A stretch of 64,000 nucleotides of DNA from Tenodera sinensis (GCA_030765045.1 CM060972.1:4972905-5036904), one strand, 5' to 3'. Shown: positions 31,140 to 43,109, numbered from the stretch's first letter. The notes: a model not told the origin generated them from the letters alone. Numbers and translations: made by a program.

Positions 31140-31290
31140 ACACTTCCAATTAAACGGTTAATTTTGCTCAGAGGCCTCTTGGGATTCTTTTACGTGCCGT
31201 AAATCCTTGACACGGGACCACCGACTTTACTTCTCTTCCAAAGGAAACCAGAGGCTAGCATGTTACTTCTAGACCAGTTACTTCCATCTT
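31140..31290 (-). repeat. SINE-like interspersed repeat, copy 2
   Basis: Inverted relative to 455-650 and sharing its motif order (TTTCCTTTGGAAG, GGTGGTCCCGTGT, GTAAAAGAATCCC, GAGGCCTCTGAGC). Confidence 0.5.
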
Positions 31291-32100
31291 ATAAGGAATT
31301 TTCACGTCATGAAGGCACAACGGGTCTTATGGACCATGCTATTCTTATGGAAGATTCACGTGCGCTGCTGCCAAATGTGAGTGTTTTTAAATGCGACTAA
31401 GATAAAGTATGAACATGCATTTCGGTGTGAAATGTGTCGAAGAATACTATGGTATGCACGATAAACCTTTTATATAATTGTACATTTTTTTAAATAATAA
31501 AATCTAAAATTTTGTTGAAAGGAGATTTTTTAACATCTTTCTCGCTCCGAACGTCAAAAGATGGTTTTAAATCGAAATAATTGCAATGAAAAAAATCTGG
31601 ATTATTCGCTTGCTTTTATAAGTCACGTTGGTATTTAGATTATATCAATATGTCTAAACATATTTTTCTAAAAAAAATAAAGTTTAAAACAAAGTGTTAA
31701 GATTCTTCGTTTATACAGTGGAAAATGTCGTCGCTGGCTAATTCTCGTTCTGTAAGTCCACGTAAAAACTTCCAGCGACAAAGTTGTCAAGGAAATAATG
31801 AAATTATGTTTTATACACATATAGAAGGTCTCCAGTGGCGAAGTATCCATGAATCACCATTTAAAGGGAAATGTTTGCGGCGCGCCGGACGAAAGCCGGT
31901 CCTCGTGTCTTGGAGATGATGAAAACCAGATGTGGTGTGACAGTTGAAGGTGCGATAAGGCATTGTACTTCAGCGCAGGTTTTCAATAGGTTTTGGGAAT
32001 CTGAGGCGTGAGCGAGTTTTACAAGCTATCTGGTAATTATGTGCATTGCAGTTAAGTGATCAGTGCGGAATGGATCGCAGAAAGAAGGCGAAATTATTAA
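31291..32100. other. Intergenic, nothing recognised
   Basis: The + strand frame at 31725-31919 has no similarity that I can name. It may be the degraded start of the transposase that follows. Confidence 0.3.
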
Positions 32101-32815
32101 AAGTGGCGACCGGAAAACAGTTCTTAGAGTGTATGATTATTATTGAAAGAAAAAGAACCCCGGACACAGTGACTTGTTTATTGTTAGTGAGTTTCATAAG
32201 GCGACTGGTGTAAGTAGGCCTACAATTTTTATATTAAGAAAAGAATGTAAACAGGGTCCCATCACTACACCGCGGCTTACATGCAAAACCAGCAGAAGAT
32301 AAAATATGATCATTTTGAACGCAAATATGGCACAATTTTCTGAATTTCTATTTCAAAGTACTCCCCCTGACCGTGTTGAGAAAGTCAATGAGGATGAGGA
32401 CCTGCCAAATTTTAAATGTTCAACCTTTTAAAGCTAAGGGAGGAAATGGGATTTCATTTTGAAAACAGAGGAAATAAATCGTTTATGGTTGAAACAAATT
32501 ATATTATAGTGCGGCGACATTCCTGTTTACGGAAAATAAAACAATTCAGCAAAGAGGTAAGGAAAATCGTGTAGCTTGATGAAAGTTGGGTATCAAAAGT
32601 TTGGAAGGATAGGAAGCGCTTTTTGCCGGGTTATCCACTGGTCTTAAACCACCCACTGCTCGCGGACCACGATTTGTAATATTACATGCGGATGGTACGA
32701 TTTGTACAGGATGCAAAACTTGTTTTCTTGACGAAAAAAGGTTCTGCTGATTATCATGAAATGGACAGCGATAGATCTGAACAGCGATTCAGGAATCAGC
32801 TAGCAAAAGCACGGT
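32100..32815 (+). pseudogene. DDE (IS630/Tc1-like) transposase-like pseudogene
   Basis: In broken frames: an HTH-like ATGVSRPTIFILRKECK (about 32200), then LREEMGFHFENRGNKSFMVE and TNYIIVRRHSCLRKIKQF (about 32430-32550), then LDESWVSKVWKDRKRF (about 32575) and DYHEMDSDRSEQRF (about 32750). The order and the LDESWV and DYHEM motifs fit a family of insect proteins with a DDE_3-type domain. At least one stop falls directly before the LDESWV motif. No terminal repeats found. Confidence 0.65.
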
Positions 32816-33020
32816 AATCGCTGCGGCGCAACATACAAGGCAACGCCGCGCTGATTCTCCATAAGAGCCATTGTGCCTTCATAACGTGAAAACTCCGTGT
32901 TTATTTCAAATTTGTGTTTGTGGCACCACTGTCCCATATCGTTTATTACGTTTTGAAGTTTTCTGATGTCTTTTGAACCGATAGGATCAACTTGTACTAT
33001 TTCGTTTGTTTGGATTAACA
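32816..33020 (-). pseudogene. Possible non-LTR reverse transcriptase fragment
   Basis: A - strand frame contains DIRKLQNVINDMGQWCHKHK and FEIN. This resembles the stretch just after the catalytic FADD of LINE proteins (LQ-x-x-x-x-x-x-x-WC-x-x-x-x-x-x-x-N). It is too short for a firm call. Confidence 0.4.
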
Positions 33021-33149
33021 TTTATAATTTAAATATAACCACAGGCATATGCACTTATATTTTGTTAAAATCGTGAAATTACAGTGTTAATGTGATCATG
33101 AACAGACAGTTATACTTCTCTGGAGAAGTAATATTGCACAAAACATTTA

Positions 33150-33585
33150 GCTTGTTTAAAATATAATCAAGAAATTCCACACAACCTAAGTTTTAAAACT
33201 GTGCTTCACTAAAACAATGCCTCTAACTGAATCAAGAGATAATCTGTTCCTTTCATCTGTCCACTGAGCTCTTATTAGTGGAAATACTCTTTCAACATTA
33301 GCATTGTGTTGCTTTGTCTCCACAGAATACCAACCTTTTGCCTCGGAGTGCAAATGCTGCGTTGCCAATCGCTCGTTCAATGTTACTATGCATGTAGCCA
33401 TGTTGCCATAGCGAGTTGCTGTAGCGGCTAATGACTACTTTCGCAGTTGTCAGCTCATTTTCCAACGATCACTGCTTGTTTCCGAAAATATAGGACATTA
33501 AGAGACTTTTCAAAAATTCCCTCCGGACACCGAATAAGTGATGGGCATGTCCGGGAATTTCCGGACCTCAGGTGACCCTAGCTTG
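33150..33585 (-). mobile_element. hAT element remnant (dimerisation domain and one terminus)
   Basis: The - strand frame at 33401-33186 contains KQHNANVERVFPLIRAQWTD and ERNRLSLDSVRGIVLVKHSF, the C-terminal hAT dimerisation domain (NA-x-VER-x-F .. W-x-x-ERNRL). At 33553-33583 the + strand reads TTCCGGACCTCAGGTGACCC, resembling hAT terminal repeats. Only about 150 bp separate the domain from that end, so most of the transposase gene is deleted. Confidence 0.6.
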
Positions 33586-33637
33586 TCACGGATAGTATAC
33601 TTACACAGGAACTCTTTCCGGCCCTCGTTGTCGTGGG

Positions 33638-35672
33638 ACACACACACACATACACACACATACACCACACACACCCACACACACACACATTCACACACAC
33701 CACACACACGCACACACACACCCACACAGACACACATGCACACACACACCACACACACATGCACACACACACCCCCACACACACGCACACACCACACACA
33801 CACGCACACGCACATACACGCACACACACCCACACAGACACACATGCACACACACCACACACACATACACGCACACACACCCACACACACCACACACATA
33901 CACGCACACACACCCACACACACGCACACACCACACACACGCACACGCACATACACGCACACACCACACACCCCCACACACACGCACACACCACACACAC
34001 GCACACGCACATACACGCACACACACCCACACAGACACACATGCACACACACCACACACCCCCACACACACGCACACACCACACACACGCACACGCACAT
34101 ACACGCACACACACCCACACAGACACACATGCACACACACCACACACACATACACGCACACTCACCCACACAGACACACATTCACACACACCACACACAC
34201 ATACACCACACACACACGCACACACACACCCACACAGACACACATGCACACACACACCACACACATACACACAACACACACGCACACACACACCCACACA
34301 GACACACATGCACACACACACCACACACCCCCCACACACGCACACACCACACACACACGCACATACACGCACACACAGCCACACAGACACACATGCACAC
34401 ACACCACACACACATACACGCACACACACCCACACACAGCACACACATACACGCACACACACCCACACAGACACACATGCACACACCACACACACATACA
34501 CGCACACACACCCACACACACCACACCACACACACACCCACCCACACACACCACACCACACCACACACACACCCACACACACCACACACATACACGCACA
34601 CACACACACCCACACAGACACACATGCACACACACCACACACATACACCACACACACACGCCCACACACCCACACACACCACATACACACACCCACACAG
34701 ACACACATGCACACACACCACACCACACACACCCACACACACCACACCACACACACACATACACACACCACACACATACCACACCACACACACGCACACA
34801 CACCCACACACACCACACCACACACACATACACACACCACACACATACCACACCACATACACGCACACACACCCACACACACCACACCACACACACCCAC
34901 ACACACCCCACCACACACACACATACACACACCACACACATACCACACCACATACACGCACACACACCCACACACATACATGCACACACATGCACACACA
35001 TACATGCACGCACACACCACACACATACATGCACGCACACACCACACACATATACATACACATGCACACACACCACACACATACACACCACACATACACA
35101 CACGCACACACACCACACAACACACATACGCACACACACCACACACACATACACCACACACACGCACACACATACACCACACACACCACACACACATACA
35201 CCACACACATACACCACACACACATACACCACACATACGCACACACATACACCACACACACCACACACACATACACCACACACACGCACACGCACACACA
35301 CACCCACCCACACATACACCACACACACATACACCACACACACCACACACACATACACCACACACACGCACACACACCCACACAGACACACATGCACACA
35401 CACACACACACCACACACACACCACACCACACCACACCACACCACACACACACGCACACACCACACACACATACATACACATGCACACACACCACACACA
35501 CATACACCACACACATGCACACACACAACACACACATACATGCACACACATGCACACACACAACACACACATACATGCACACACACCCCACACACACATA
35601 CATGCACACACACACGCACACACATACACCACATACACATGCACACACATACATGCACACACACACACACAC
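33638..35672 (+). repeat. CA-rich satellite-like array, about 2.03 kb
   Basis: Almost only CA dinucleotides interrupted by T, G or an extra C. A higher-order unit is visible in the first half: CCCACACAGACACACATGCA, then CCACACACA(C)ATACACGCAC, recurring about ten times between 33721 and 34720. The second half is dominated by CCACACCACACACACATACA-type units. At its right edge it runs directly into ACGGACCTTTTT of a hairpin-end repeat copy, at the position where other copies have a short TG/CA tract. Long open frames through it are repeat artefacts. Confidence 0.95.
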
Positions 35673-35960
35673 GGACCTTTTTGTAAAATGCTTTTTTTGG
35701 ATTCAGGGGGCTTCTAAACACATATTTCCTGTGAAATCTCGACATCGAATTTTTGGGTGGAATACAACACTTCCTCTACAAGGGAACTGTTATGTAATAG
35801 AGAAAGTAAAAATGTATTATCTGGTTAAAACACAATATCAAATACATTTTTTTCGTCGAGTGAAACATTTCCGAGATATTGCTTGTTACATGTTTGACTT
35901 TTCCGATTTGTATACTATTCTCAAATGGGAAGTCGTTATTCATTTATTTATCCCTTAGCC
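35673..35960 (+). repeat. Hairpin-end repeat family, right end (forward), plus inverted fragment
   Basis: 35673-35812 runs from ACGGACCTTTT through GAAATCTCGACATCGAATTT to AGAGAAAGTA. The end hairpin is damaged by a GGGAACTGTTATG replacement. 35830-35955 is an inverted, diverged internal fragment (ACATTTCCGAGATATTGC). Confidence 0.7.
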
Positions 35961-36074
35961 ATAGAAAAAGAATGAAAGTTTAAACCCATCACATAGCGAC
36001 TAGCTCTTCAAAGACGTGTGAAATTATGGTCAAATGAGCTCGAGGTCCACAGAGCGTAAAGTTAGTGCATATTT

Positions 36075-36195
36075 TTTTTTGTCAGGATAAAGGAAAAGCT
36101 CCGAAAAAATCTTACCGTGATAACTCACGCTAACCGAGATTCGAACTCCGGACCTGTTGAATGCGAAGCAGACACGGATACGCCACACGAAGAGG
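36075..36195 (-). repeat. tRNA-like SINE head
   Basis: On the - strand: CTTCGTGTGGCGTATCCGTG as the A-box side and GGAGTTCGAATCTCGG as the B box, with an intervening arm. The body is not recognised, so I call it a SINE or tRNA pseudogene. Confidence 0.45.
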
Positions 36196-36199
36196 CGGG

Positions 36200-36385
36200 C
36201 TATCACTTAAACCCTACTGTAGGTATTCCCATATTTCCCTTGTACCTACGAGAGTGTATAATAAAACCATTTGTGTGGAAGTCTCCATTAACATGAAAAA
36301 GATAGAACAATATGCGTTTGTGAGAGTAGTTTATACAAGTGTGAGTAGAGAAAGGCATGTGAGTGCAGCACATCACATTTTTCAA
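36200..36385 (-). repeat. Hairpin-end repeat family, left-end fragment (reverse)
   Basis: Runs from CCCTACTGTAGGTATTCCCA to GAGTGCAGCACATCACATTT. Confidence 0.65.
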
Positions 36386-36447
36386 AAATATAAATATTTC
36401 TTTCAGCATACAGCAAGGTTTATGAAAAATGTGTAAATTTTACAACT

Positions 36448-37292
36448 TTTTACTTTTTCTACTGGTAAATAGAGGAAGTATTGTATTCCACCCAAAAATT
36501 CGATGTCGAGATTTCACCGGAAATATATGTTTTGAAGCCCCCTGAATCCAAAAAAAAGCATTTTTAGAAAAAGGTCCGTGTGTGTATCTGTGTGTCAGTC
36601 TGTGGACAGCATAACTCAAAAACGAAAAGTCGGTTAAAAACCAAAGTTGGTATTTAAGTTTAATGTCTTTCAAGGATGTGACACGAAAACTTTGAAGAAA
36701 ATAGCCCCACCCTAAACTACCCTTTACATGGAAAATTTTTCGAAAATTTTGATTTTCTTGAAAATGGTTCTAATGATTTTGATTAAAATGTCATATGTTT
36801 GAGATATTTTGATGACAAATGAAATGAATATCTTGAATTTTCTGGCTATAGCCCCTGTAGTCGTATTTACTCTGGATGACTTTTGCATAACTGGTAAACC
36901 GTTAGAGATAGACAAAATCTTACTATACAAAAAATGTAGATCTTGCTAAAATATACAATTGATGTCTGAATAAATTTTCTTGTAGGGTGAACGATTTTGG
37001 AGATATTCCTTATTATGTGTGTGAGTTTCGGAAAACTTAGAAATTTCGTGAAATGGAACATCGTTGTTCATTCTTTTATGTTAACCGTGCAAAAAGAACG
37101 GGATCTCAAAGCTTTAAAACATTTGACTATCGCTCAAAGGCTACTGTATTCTAATACTCCCCTTGTACCTACAAGGAAATAAGCAATAAGATAATTTGTA
37201 CAAATGTTTATCTTAACTAACACAAAGAAGATTTGTTAGAGTTTGTTAGAATGGTTAGTACAGGAGTAGAGAAAGCCATGTGAGTGCAACAC
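36448..37292 (-). repeat. Hairpin-end repeat family, complete copy (reverse)
   Basis: About 845 bp from TACTTTTTCTACTGGTAAAT to GTGAGTGCAACACATCAG. Both ends and the short TG tract (36576-36602) are present. Confidence 0.85.
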
Positions 37293-37904
37293 ATCAGTTT
37301 TTTTTTGGTATAAACCCAAAAATCAACACAATCATTCTGTTTGTACTGAGCTGGTTCATGAAGTTTCTCACTTTCCTGATAGTAGGCAGCTACATAATGA
37401 AGTGCTCGCCGTTAAAGACGGAACAGTTGGTGATCCAGTAGAAACACGAGCACCTTTCCTTTGAAGTAGTTTACTATGTTGCTTTTACTTTTTGTGATTA
37501 CATATTATACGCTCCAAAGTTGAAGAATATCTTTAAAAACAGTGTAACTAATATAACATGTGCATTTTTCACACGTCCCGCCATCTAGGGCTGCCAAGTT
37601 TAAATTCATTTAACTGTAAAAATCTGCTGTAGGCAATTAAAGACATACGAGTATTTTGGGGGCTGTCCAACGGGCACATTGATCTTCCAGGAATTGCCAT
37701 TCAACTAAATACGTAAGACTAATTCATTTTAAGCTTAATTTGTATTTATTATTTGTTATAATACTGTTTTGAGCTGTTCCCACTGTTTACTTGTAATGTT
37801 TCAAGAGCTTTCATAATGTCTTGTAGAAAACGAACTAGCTTCAACTTTAACTCAGTGAAGACGTTATTTTATTATCTCTTGGTCATGCAAAGATAAAGTA
37901 ATTG
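37293..37904. other. Spacer between repeat copies, nothing recognised
   Basis: No reading frame or repeat that I can name. Confidence 0.3.
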
Positions 37905-38105
37905 TAAAGGCATCATATAGCGACCAGCTTAACTCCAAAAGTCTACTTATTCCCGTGTTCCCCTGGCATCTATAAGAAAATTAGTAATACGTTCTGCAAA
38001 AGTTTATATCGATTAACGTGAAGACGCTAAAAGGAACGAGAGTTTGTAAGAACGGTTAGTACAAGAGTAGAGAAAGTCATGTGAGTGTAACACATCAGAT
38101 TTTTG
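37905..38105 (-). repeat. Hairpin-end repeat family, left-end fragment (reverse)
   Basis: A diverged subfamily, ending GAGTGTAACACATCAGATTT. Confidence 0.65.
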
Positions 38106-38760
38106 TGTAATAACAGTTTGTCTATCTCTTATAGTTTGCCAGAACTTTAGAGGATATTTGCAGAAAATTCAAGATATGTGTGTTAGATCTTGAAACATCT
38201 TGAACCTGTGCTCTTTTAATCAAAATCATTAGCGCCATGTTTGAGAAAATCAAAAATAACAGAACGTTGACCATGTAAAGGGTAGTTTGGGGTGACACAA
38301 CCCTTCAAGTTGTATCCCTGGAACATCCCTACAATGATTGGTATTTAACCCACTTTTCGGTTTTCAGTTACATTTATTTCTTACATGGAGGCATTTTCTT
38401 TATTTTTTATTCCCTCAAAATGGCTCCAACAACTTGAATTAAACTTCCATATGTTAAGGTATGACAAAATGTGTATCTTGAGTTTTTTGACAATAGTCTA
38501 TTAAATTCTGTGCATTCTGATTGAATTTTGTATAATAATAGGAGCAAATTTTATCTGCTACACAAAAAACGTAGATCCCACCAAAGCACACAATTTATGT
38601 GAAATAGAAATGTTTATAGCGTTAACTATTTCCGGTATATTCTTAGTTATTCGTCTGAAATTGAAATGTTTAATTCTCTCAACGGCACACCGCTGATCAT
38701 TCCTTCTTTCTTTCGTTCTTTTTCATATTCATTCAAAGATAAGAAAGTGAAGGCAATTAC
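38106..38760. repeat. Two internal family fragments facing each other
   Basis: 38106-38400 reads in the forward direction (TTGTCTATCTCTTA .. CATGTAAAGGGTAGTTTGGG). 38400-38760 reads in reverse (AAAATGGCTCCAACAACTTG .. AACTATTTCCGG). They meet head to head. Confidence 0.6.
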
Positions 38761-38879
38761 ATAGCGAACTGTGTCGTGGGAAACCTCAAAACACCTGGAG
38801 TTTCAGGCCTGATGCACAACAGCCCTTTGCAGACTAAGGTCTACCGCCCGGCCGCTGTCTCTACCACCTCTAATCACTA

Positions 38880-39010
38880 GAGTGGGGTGCAGTACTGGAG
38901 GGTGGGACGTGGTGAATGCTCCCGACCCTGCCTGCCGCAATGAAGTAGCTCCTCCGGGAATCGAACTCGGTTCTGCTCGGCAAGCAGCAGCGCTACCACC
39001 GTGTTAAGGA
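38880..39010 (-). repeat. tRNA-like SINE head (Gly-like)
   Basis: On the - strand: TCCTTAACACGGTGGTAGCG, an anticodon-type loop TTGCCGA (would read GCC) and GAGTTCGATTCCCGG. The acceptor stem does not pair, so it is a derived element, not a tRNA gene. Confidence 0.45.
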
Positions 39011-39053
39011 CACGACTATAATTGTAACCTACTTGTATAAAAAGTAAAAATAC

Positions 39054-39191
39054 ATTTTTACTTTCTCTACTGGTAAGTAGAGGAAGTATTGTATTCCACC
39101 CAAAAATTCGACGTCGAGATTTCAACAGAAATATATTTTACGAGACCTCCTGAATAAAAAAAAGGCATTTTTAGAAAAAGGTCCCTGCGTG

Positions 39192-39260
<69 letters not shown>

Positions 39261-39970
39261 AGTCTGTGCACAGCACAACTCAAAAACGAAAACTCGGTTA
39301 AAAACCAACGTTGGTATTTAAGTTTAATGCCTTCTAAGAATACGACACGAAGATTTTGAAGAAAATAGCCCCACCCTAAACTATCGTTTACATGGAAAAA
39401 TTTTCGAAAATTTTTATTTTCTTGAAAATGGCTCTAACGATTTTGATTAAAATTCCATATTTTTAAGATATTTGTATGACAAATGAAATGCATATTTTCA
39501 ATTTTCTGGCTATAGCCCCTGTAGTCGTATTTACTCTGGATGACTTTTGAATAACTGGTAAACCGTAAGAGATAGACCAAATTATACTGTGCAAAAAAAT
39601 TTAGATCTCGTTAAAACACACAATTTATGTCTAAATAATTTTTTTGTAGAGTGAACCATTTCGGAGATATTCCTTATTATTTGTGTGAGTTTCAGAAAAC
39701 TTAGAACTTTCGTAAAATGGAACATCGCTGTTCATTTTTTATATGTTAACCGTACAAAGAAAACGGAATTTGAAAGCTTTTAAAGACTTGGCTGTTGTTC
39801 AAAGCCTACTGTATTGTCATATTCCCCTTGTACCTACAAGAAGGTATACAATAAGATAATTTGTACAAATGTTTATCTCAACTAACACGAAGAAGATATA
39901 GTAATAAGAGTTTGTAAGAATGGTTAGTACAAGAGTAGAGAAAGTCATGTGAGTGCAACACTTCACATTT
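39054..39970 (-). repeat. Hairpin-end repeat family, reference copy with long TG tract
   Basis: Read here on the + strand (reverse copy), the right end is a hairpin: ACTTTCTCTACT and AGTAGAGGAAGT pair over 12 bp (one wobble) around a GGTA loop. The opposite end carries the same 12-bp word as a subterminal inverted repeat (AGTAGAGAAAGT), about 20 bp inside a terminus that reads CATGTGAGTGCAACACTTCA. Between them lies about 0.9 kb of non-coding sequence with a microsatellite roughly 130 bp from the hairpin, here a 67-bp pure TG run (39193-39259). Subterminal inverted repeats, a 3' hairpin and an internal microsatellite are what is described for Helentron-derived non-autonomous elements (DINE-1/HINE). 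That class is my inference. Confidence 0.85.
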
Positions 39971-40079
39971 TTAACTTATGACCCCTAAGTAGGTATTTTG
40001 AAAGTGGGGGAATGGAAATGTGAAATGAAGTCGGCCCAGGCCACTGTTGACCATGGTGTGGGAATCCCAGGCTGTTGTG

Positions 40080-40497
40080 CAGTGCTGCCGCGGCGGCCGA
40101 CTCTACCGACTGAGCGAGCGACGCTGGCGACTCCTGCACATGCGTGAAGCTGGAGCTAGTGGTGCAGCATCCCGACAGAGCGCGCCAGCACGACGCATCT
40201 GGAGCTAACCCCCGGGACCCGGGCTGGTGCTCGCTTGACAGATAGCCCGCGACACTTCGCCGTTTCTACGTTTTCCGTCGCGTGCCTGCCAGACGCATTT
40301 TCAATGGAGAGAAACGCTTTGGAGCGGGTGATCGTCATCCTCACCGGCTGAAGGACACGGTGCGTGCGTGTGTGCGTGCGTGTGTGTGTGCTGGAGATCT
40401 GGGCGGTGACTGTCGTCTTCCCGGGACGGAGCTCGTGCTAGCCGGGACACCATGGAGGAACCCCTACACAATCGCTGAAAATTACCTTCACGGTTTG
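40080..40497 (+). promoter_or_regulatory. GC-rich block, possible promoter and first exon
   Basis: Much richer in G, C and CG dinucleotides than its surroundings, with CCCGGGACCCGGGCTGG near 40211. A consensus donor (TTTG|GTGAGTCAGT) follows at 40498. The ATG at 40451 opens only eight codons, so any exon would be a 5' UTR. It could alternatively be a GC-rich repeat, because tRNA-like words occur at its left edge (40090-40130). Confidence 0.35.
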
Positions 40498-41262
40498 GTG
40501 AGTCAGTCCACCCCATCTAATGTCAATTCATTTCATTTTCCCCAAAAAGTATCAAAATCAATCTAAGTGAGCAATAGCTGCGCACGAGACCAACCAAAAT
40601 ACGCAAAGTTTGATGTTTAATAACACCTGTCACATTTACAAACGTTGATTGAATGCTAAACAAGATATTGTTGGCGGTAATGTTGAAGTTTTCGCCCATT
40701 TTGACAGCTGATACTACTAGCGTGTTTTCTTTGTGTTAAAGATACGATCTGTTTTCTTATATTGTTCATATTTCACCCTTCAGTTATCTTTTGCGTCGTA
40801 CTTTCCCTTGAACCTTCTGTTTCGCTTCTTCTCGACTCTTTTTCGCACTATTTTTTTGCTCCGCTTTGCCATTTTATTTGCACGTAATCGCCTCTTGACC
40901 TTTCCTCTCCAGAAAGCTGTCCTCAAGTTTACCTACTTATTTCTCAACACGGCCTCGCTCCATCTGCGAGGTTTCAGCTAATCACCCTACAGTTCAACAT
41001 ATCCAACTGCAATGCAAACATTCAGAGTGTCCAAAAATGTTTGACCTTTACGCTCTGCAGCGCAAACTACTGTCAAGTTTCATGTTCATGTCAAAGTCAA
41101 ATATCGCACGACAAATCGATTACGTGTTTATCAAGTGTTTAACAAAAGTACATATGGTACCTACCCAGCGTGTGCGTGGAAAAATCCCGCACCAAATTGC
41201 GCACAATTGTTTATACCTACCTGCTCTGATCGGGAGTCGAAGTCATACCTACTCCATTAGTT
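40498..41262. other. Nothing recognised
   Basis: Sequence after the GC-rich block. The 40733-40981 frame has no similarity that I can name. Confidence 0.3.
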
Positions 41263-42020
41263 TTACTTTCTCTACCACGTATAGTATTGTATTCCACCCA
41301 AAAATTCCGTGTCGAGATTTCACCGAAAATATGTTTTGAAGCCCCCGTGAATAAAAAAGAGCATTTTTAGAAAAAGGTCTCTCTGTGTGTGCATGTTTGT
41401 GTGTGTGTTTATGTGAACATCATAGCTCAAAAACGAAAAGTCCATTAGAAACCAAAATGCTATTTAAGTTTAACATGCTTTAAGGATGCGACACAAAGAT
41501 TTTGAGGAAAATTTCTCCACCCTAAGCCACCATTTACACGAACATTTTCCGATTTTTTTTTCGAAAATGGCTCTATTTTATTAAAATGTCATATGTTTAA
41601 GATATTATGACAAATGAAATGTATATTTTGAATTTTCTGGCTATAGCCTAAGTAGTCGTATTTACTCTGGACGACTTCTGCATAACTGTAACCATAAACC
41701 TTACTATACAAAATATAGATCTTGCTAAAACACACAATTTATGTCCAAATAATTTTTTTTTTTTTTTTTTTTTTTTTTTGTAGAGTGAACCATTTCAGAG
41801 AATAGAAGACATTTATTTGTATATGTAAACAGTACAAAGAGATCGGAGTCTCAAAGCTGTAAAACAATTGACTATCTCACAAGTATTCCCATATTCTCCT
41901 TGTACCTACAAGGAAATAAGAAATAAGATAATTTGTACAAATGAAGATGATATAGGAATAAGAGTTTGTAAGAATGGTTAGTACAAGAGTAGAGAAAGTC
42001 ATATGAGTGTAACACATCAG
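41263..42020 (-). repeat. Hairpin-end repeat family, copy with poly(T) insert (reverse)
   Basis: Starts TTTACTTTCTCTACCACG and ends GTGAGTGTAACACATCAGA (about). A 27-base T run (41753-41779) has expanded from the short T run that other copies have there. Confidence 0.8.
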
Positions 42021-42304
42021 ATTTTTTTGTTGAATAGATGTTCATTATAACATTTTCTGCCAGATAAATATTAATCTGCAGAATTTTTGGGTGCATTTTG
42101 AGTTTCTTATCACTGAGTCAGTGAATATTTTGTTACAGTTAACAGGTTGCTGGGAATGAAGCAAATAGATGTAAATAAACACGCTCATTTCCTTTAAGAT
42201 GTTAAAGCACAAACGTTAATGCGTTTTACATTGTTCCCAACTTGCTTTTTGATGCGCTTGTAAAGCTTTCATTACGCATTGATTTTCTGCGTCCAACAAG
42301 CAAA

Positions 42305-42346
42305 GTCTCTCTCCCTCTCCCTCCCTCCCTCTCCCTCCCTCCCTCT

Positions 42347-42398
<52 letters not shown>
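42305..42398 (+). repeat. (CTCC)n/(CT)n microsatellite
   Basis: CTCCCTCC-type units followed by about 20 CT units. Confidence 0.95.
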
Positions 42399-42402
<4 letters not shown>

Positions 42403-42454
42403 ACAGATTTGTGTCATTTTAGTTGATTATTTGCTGCAAGGTAAAACAAGACTA

Positions 42455-42975
42455 GATAATCTGTGTGTTGCACTCACATGAGTTTCTCTACTCTTGTACT
42501 AATCATTCTTACAAAGTCCTATTCCTATATCTTCTTCGTGTTAGTTGAGATAAACATTTGTACAAATTATCTTATTGCTTATTTCCTTGTAGGCACAAGG
42601 GGAATATTAGAATACAGTAGACTTTGCGCGATCGTCAAATCTTTTAAAGCTTTGAGATTTCGTTCTCCTTGCAAGCTTAACATATAAAAAATGAACAACG
42701 ATGTTCCATTTCACGAAAGTTTTAAGTTTTCCGAAACTGACACAAATAACAAGGAATATCTTCGAAATGGTTCACTCTACACGAAAATTTATTCAGACAT
42801 GAATTGTATGTTTTAGCAAGATCTACATTTTTTGTACAGTATGATTTGGTCTATCTGTAACGGTTTACCAGTTATACAAAAGTCATTCAGAGTAAACAGG
42901 ACTACAGGGGCTATAGCCATTTGGCTTAATAATATCTCAAACATATGACATTTTAATCAAAATCGTTGATCTGTC
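42455..42975 (+). repeat. Hairpin-end repeat family, left half (forward)
   Basis: Starts TGTGTGTTGCACTCACATGA and follows the family to CATTTTAATCAAAATCG, then is truncated. Confidence 0.75.
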
Positions 42976-43109
42976 CTTTTCATGACTACGACTAAAAAAT
43001 ATTGTGTTACACGACTTTCTAGACCCAGTTTCAACAAACATTCTTGAAAAACTTTATCTACTGAATGTTAATCTGGATAAGCGTTTGAAGAAATGGCTAA
43101 GGAAATATG

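Noticed and set aside
33538..35958. Very long open frames (up to 806 codons) of His/Thr or Cys/Val residues
   Set aside because: They exist on both strands and in several frames only because the CA array lacks stop codons. No unique protein sequence or start context is present.
36448..37292. A canonical Helitron
   Set aside because: The hairpin end is not followed by CTRR and the copies do not fit 5'-TC..CTRR-3' ends. Only the Helentron/HINE variant remains plausible.
40282..40566. A 94-codon protein in the GC-rich block
   Set aside because: Composition follows the GC-rich sequence and a CGTG/TGTG run. There is no recognisable domain, and the frame crosses the good donor at 40498.
42463..42687. 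Short frames repeated in several copies of the hairpin-end family (for example containing STLVLTILTNSYSYIF) as a possible element protein
   Set aside because: The frames differ in length and are broken in other copies. Shared descent of the repeat explains the similarity, and no domain is visible.
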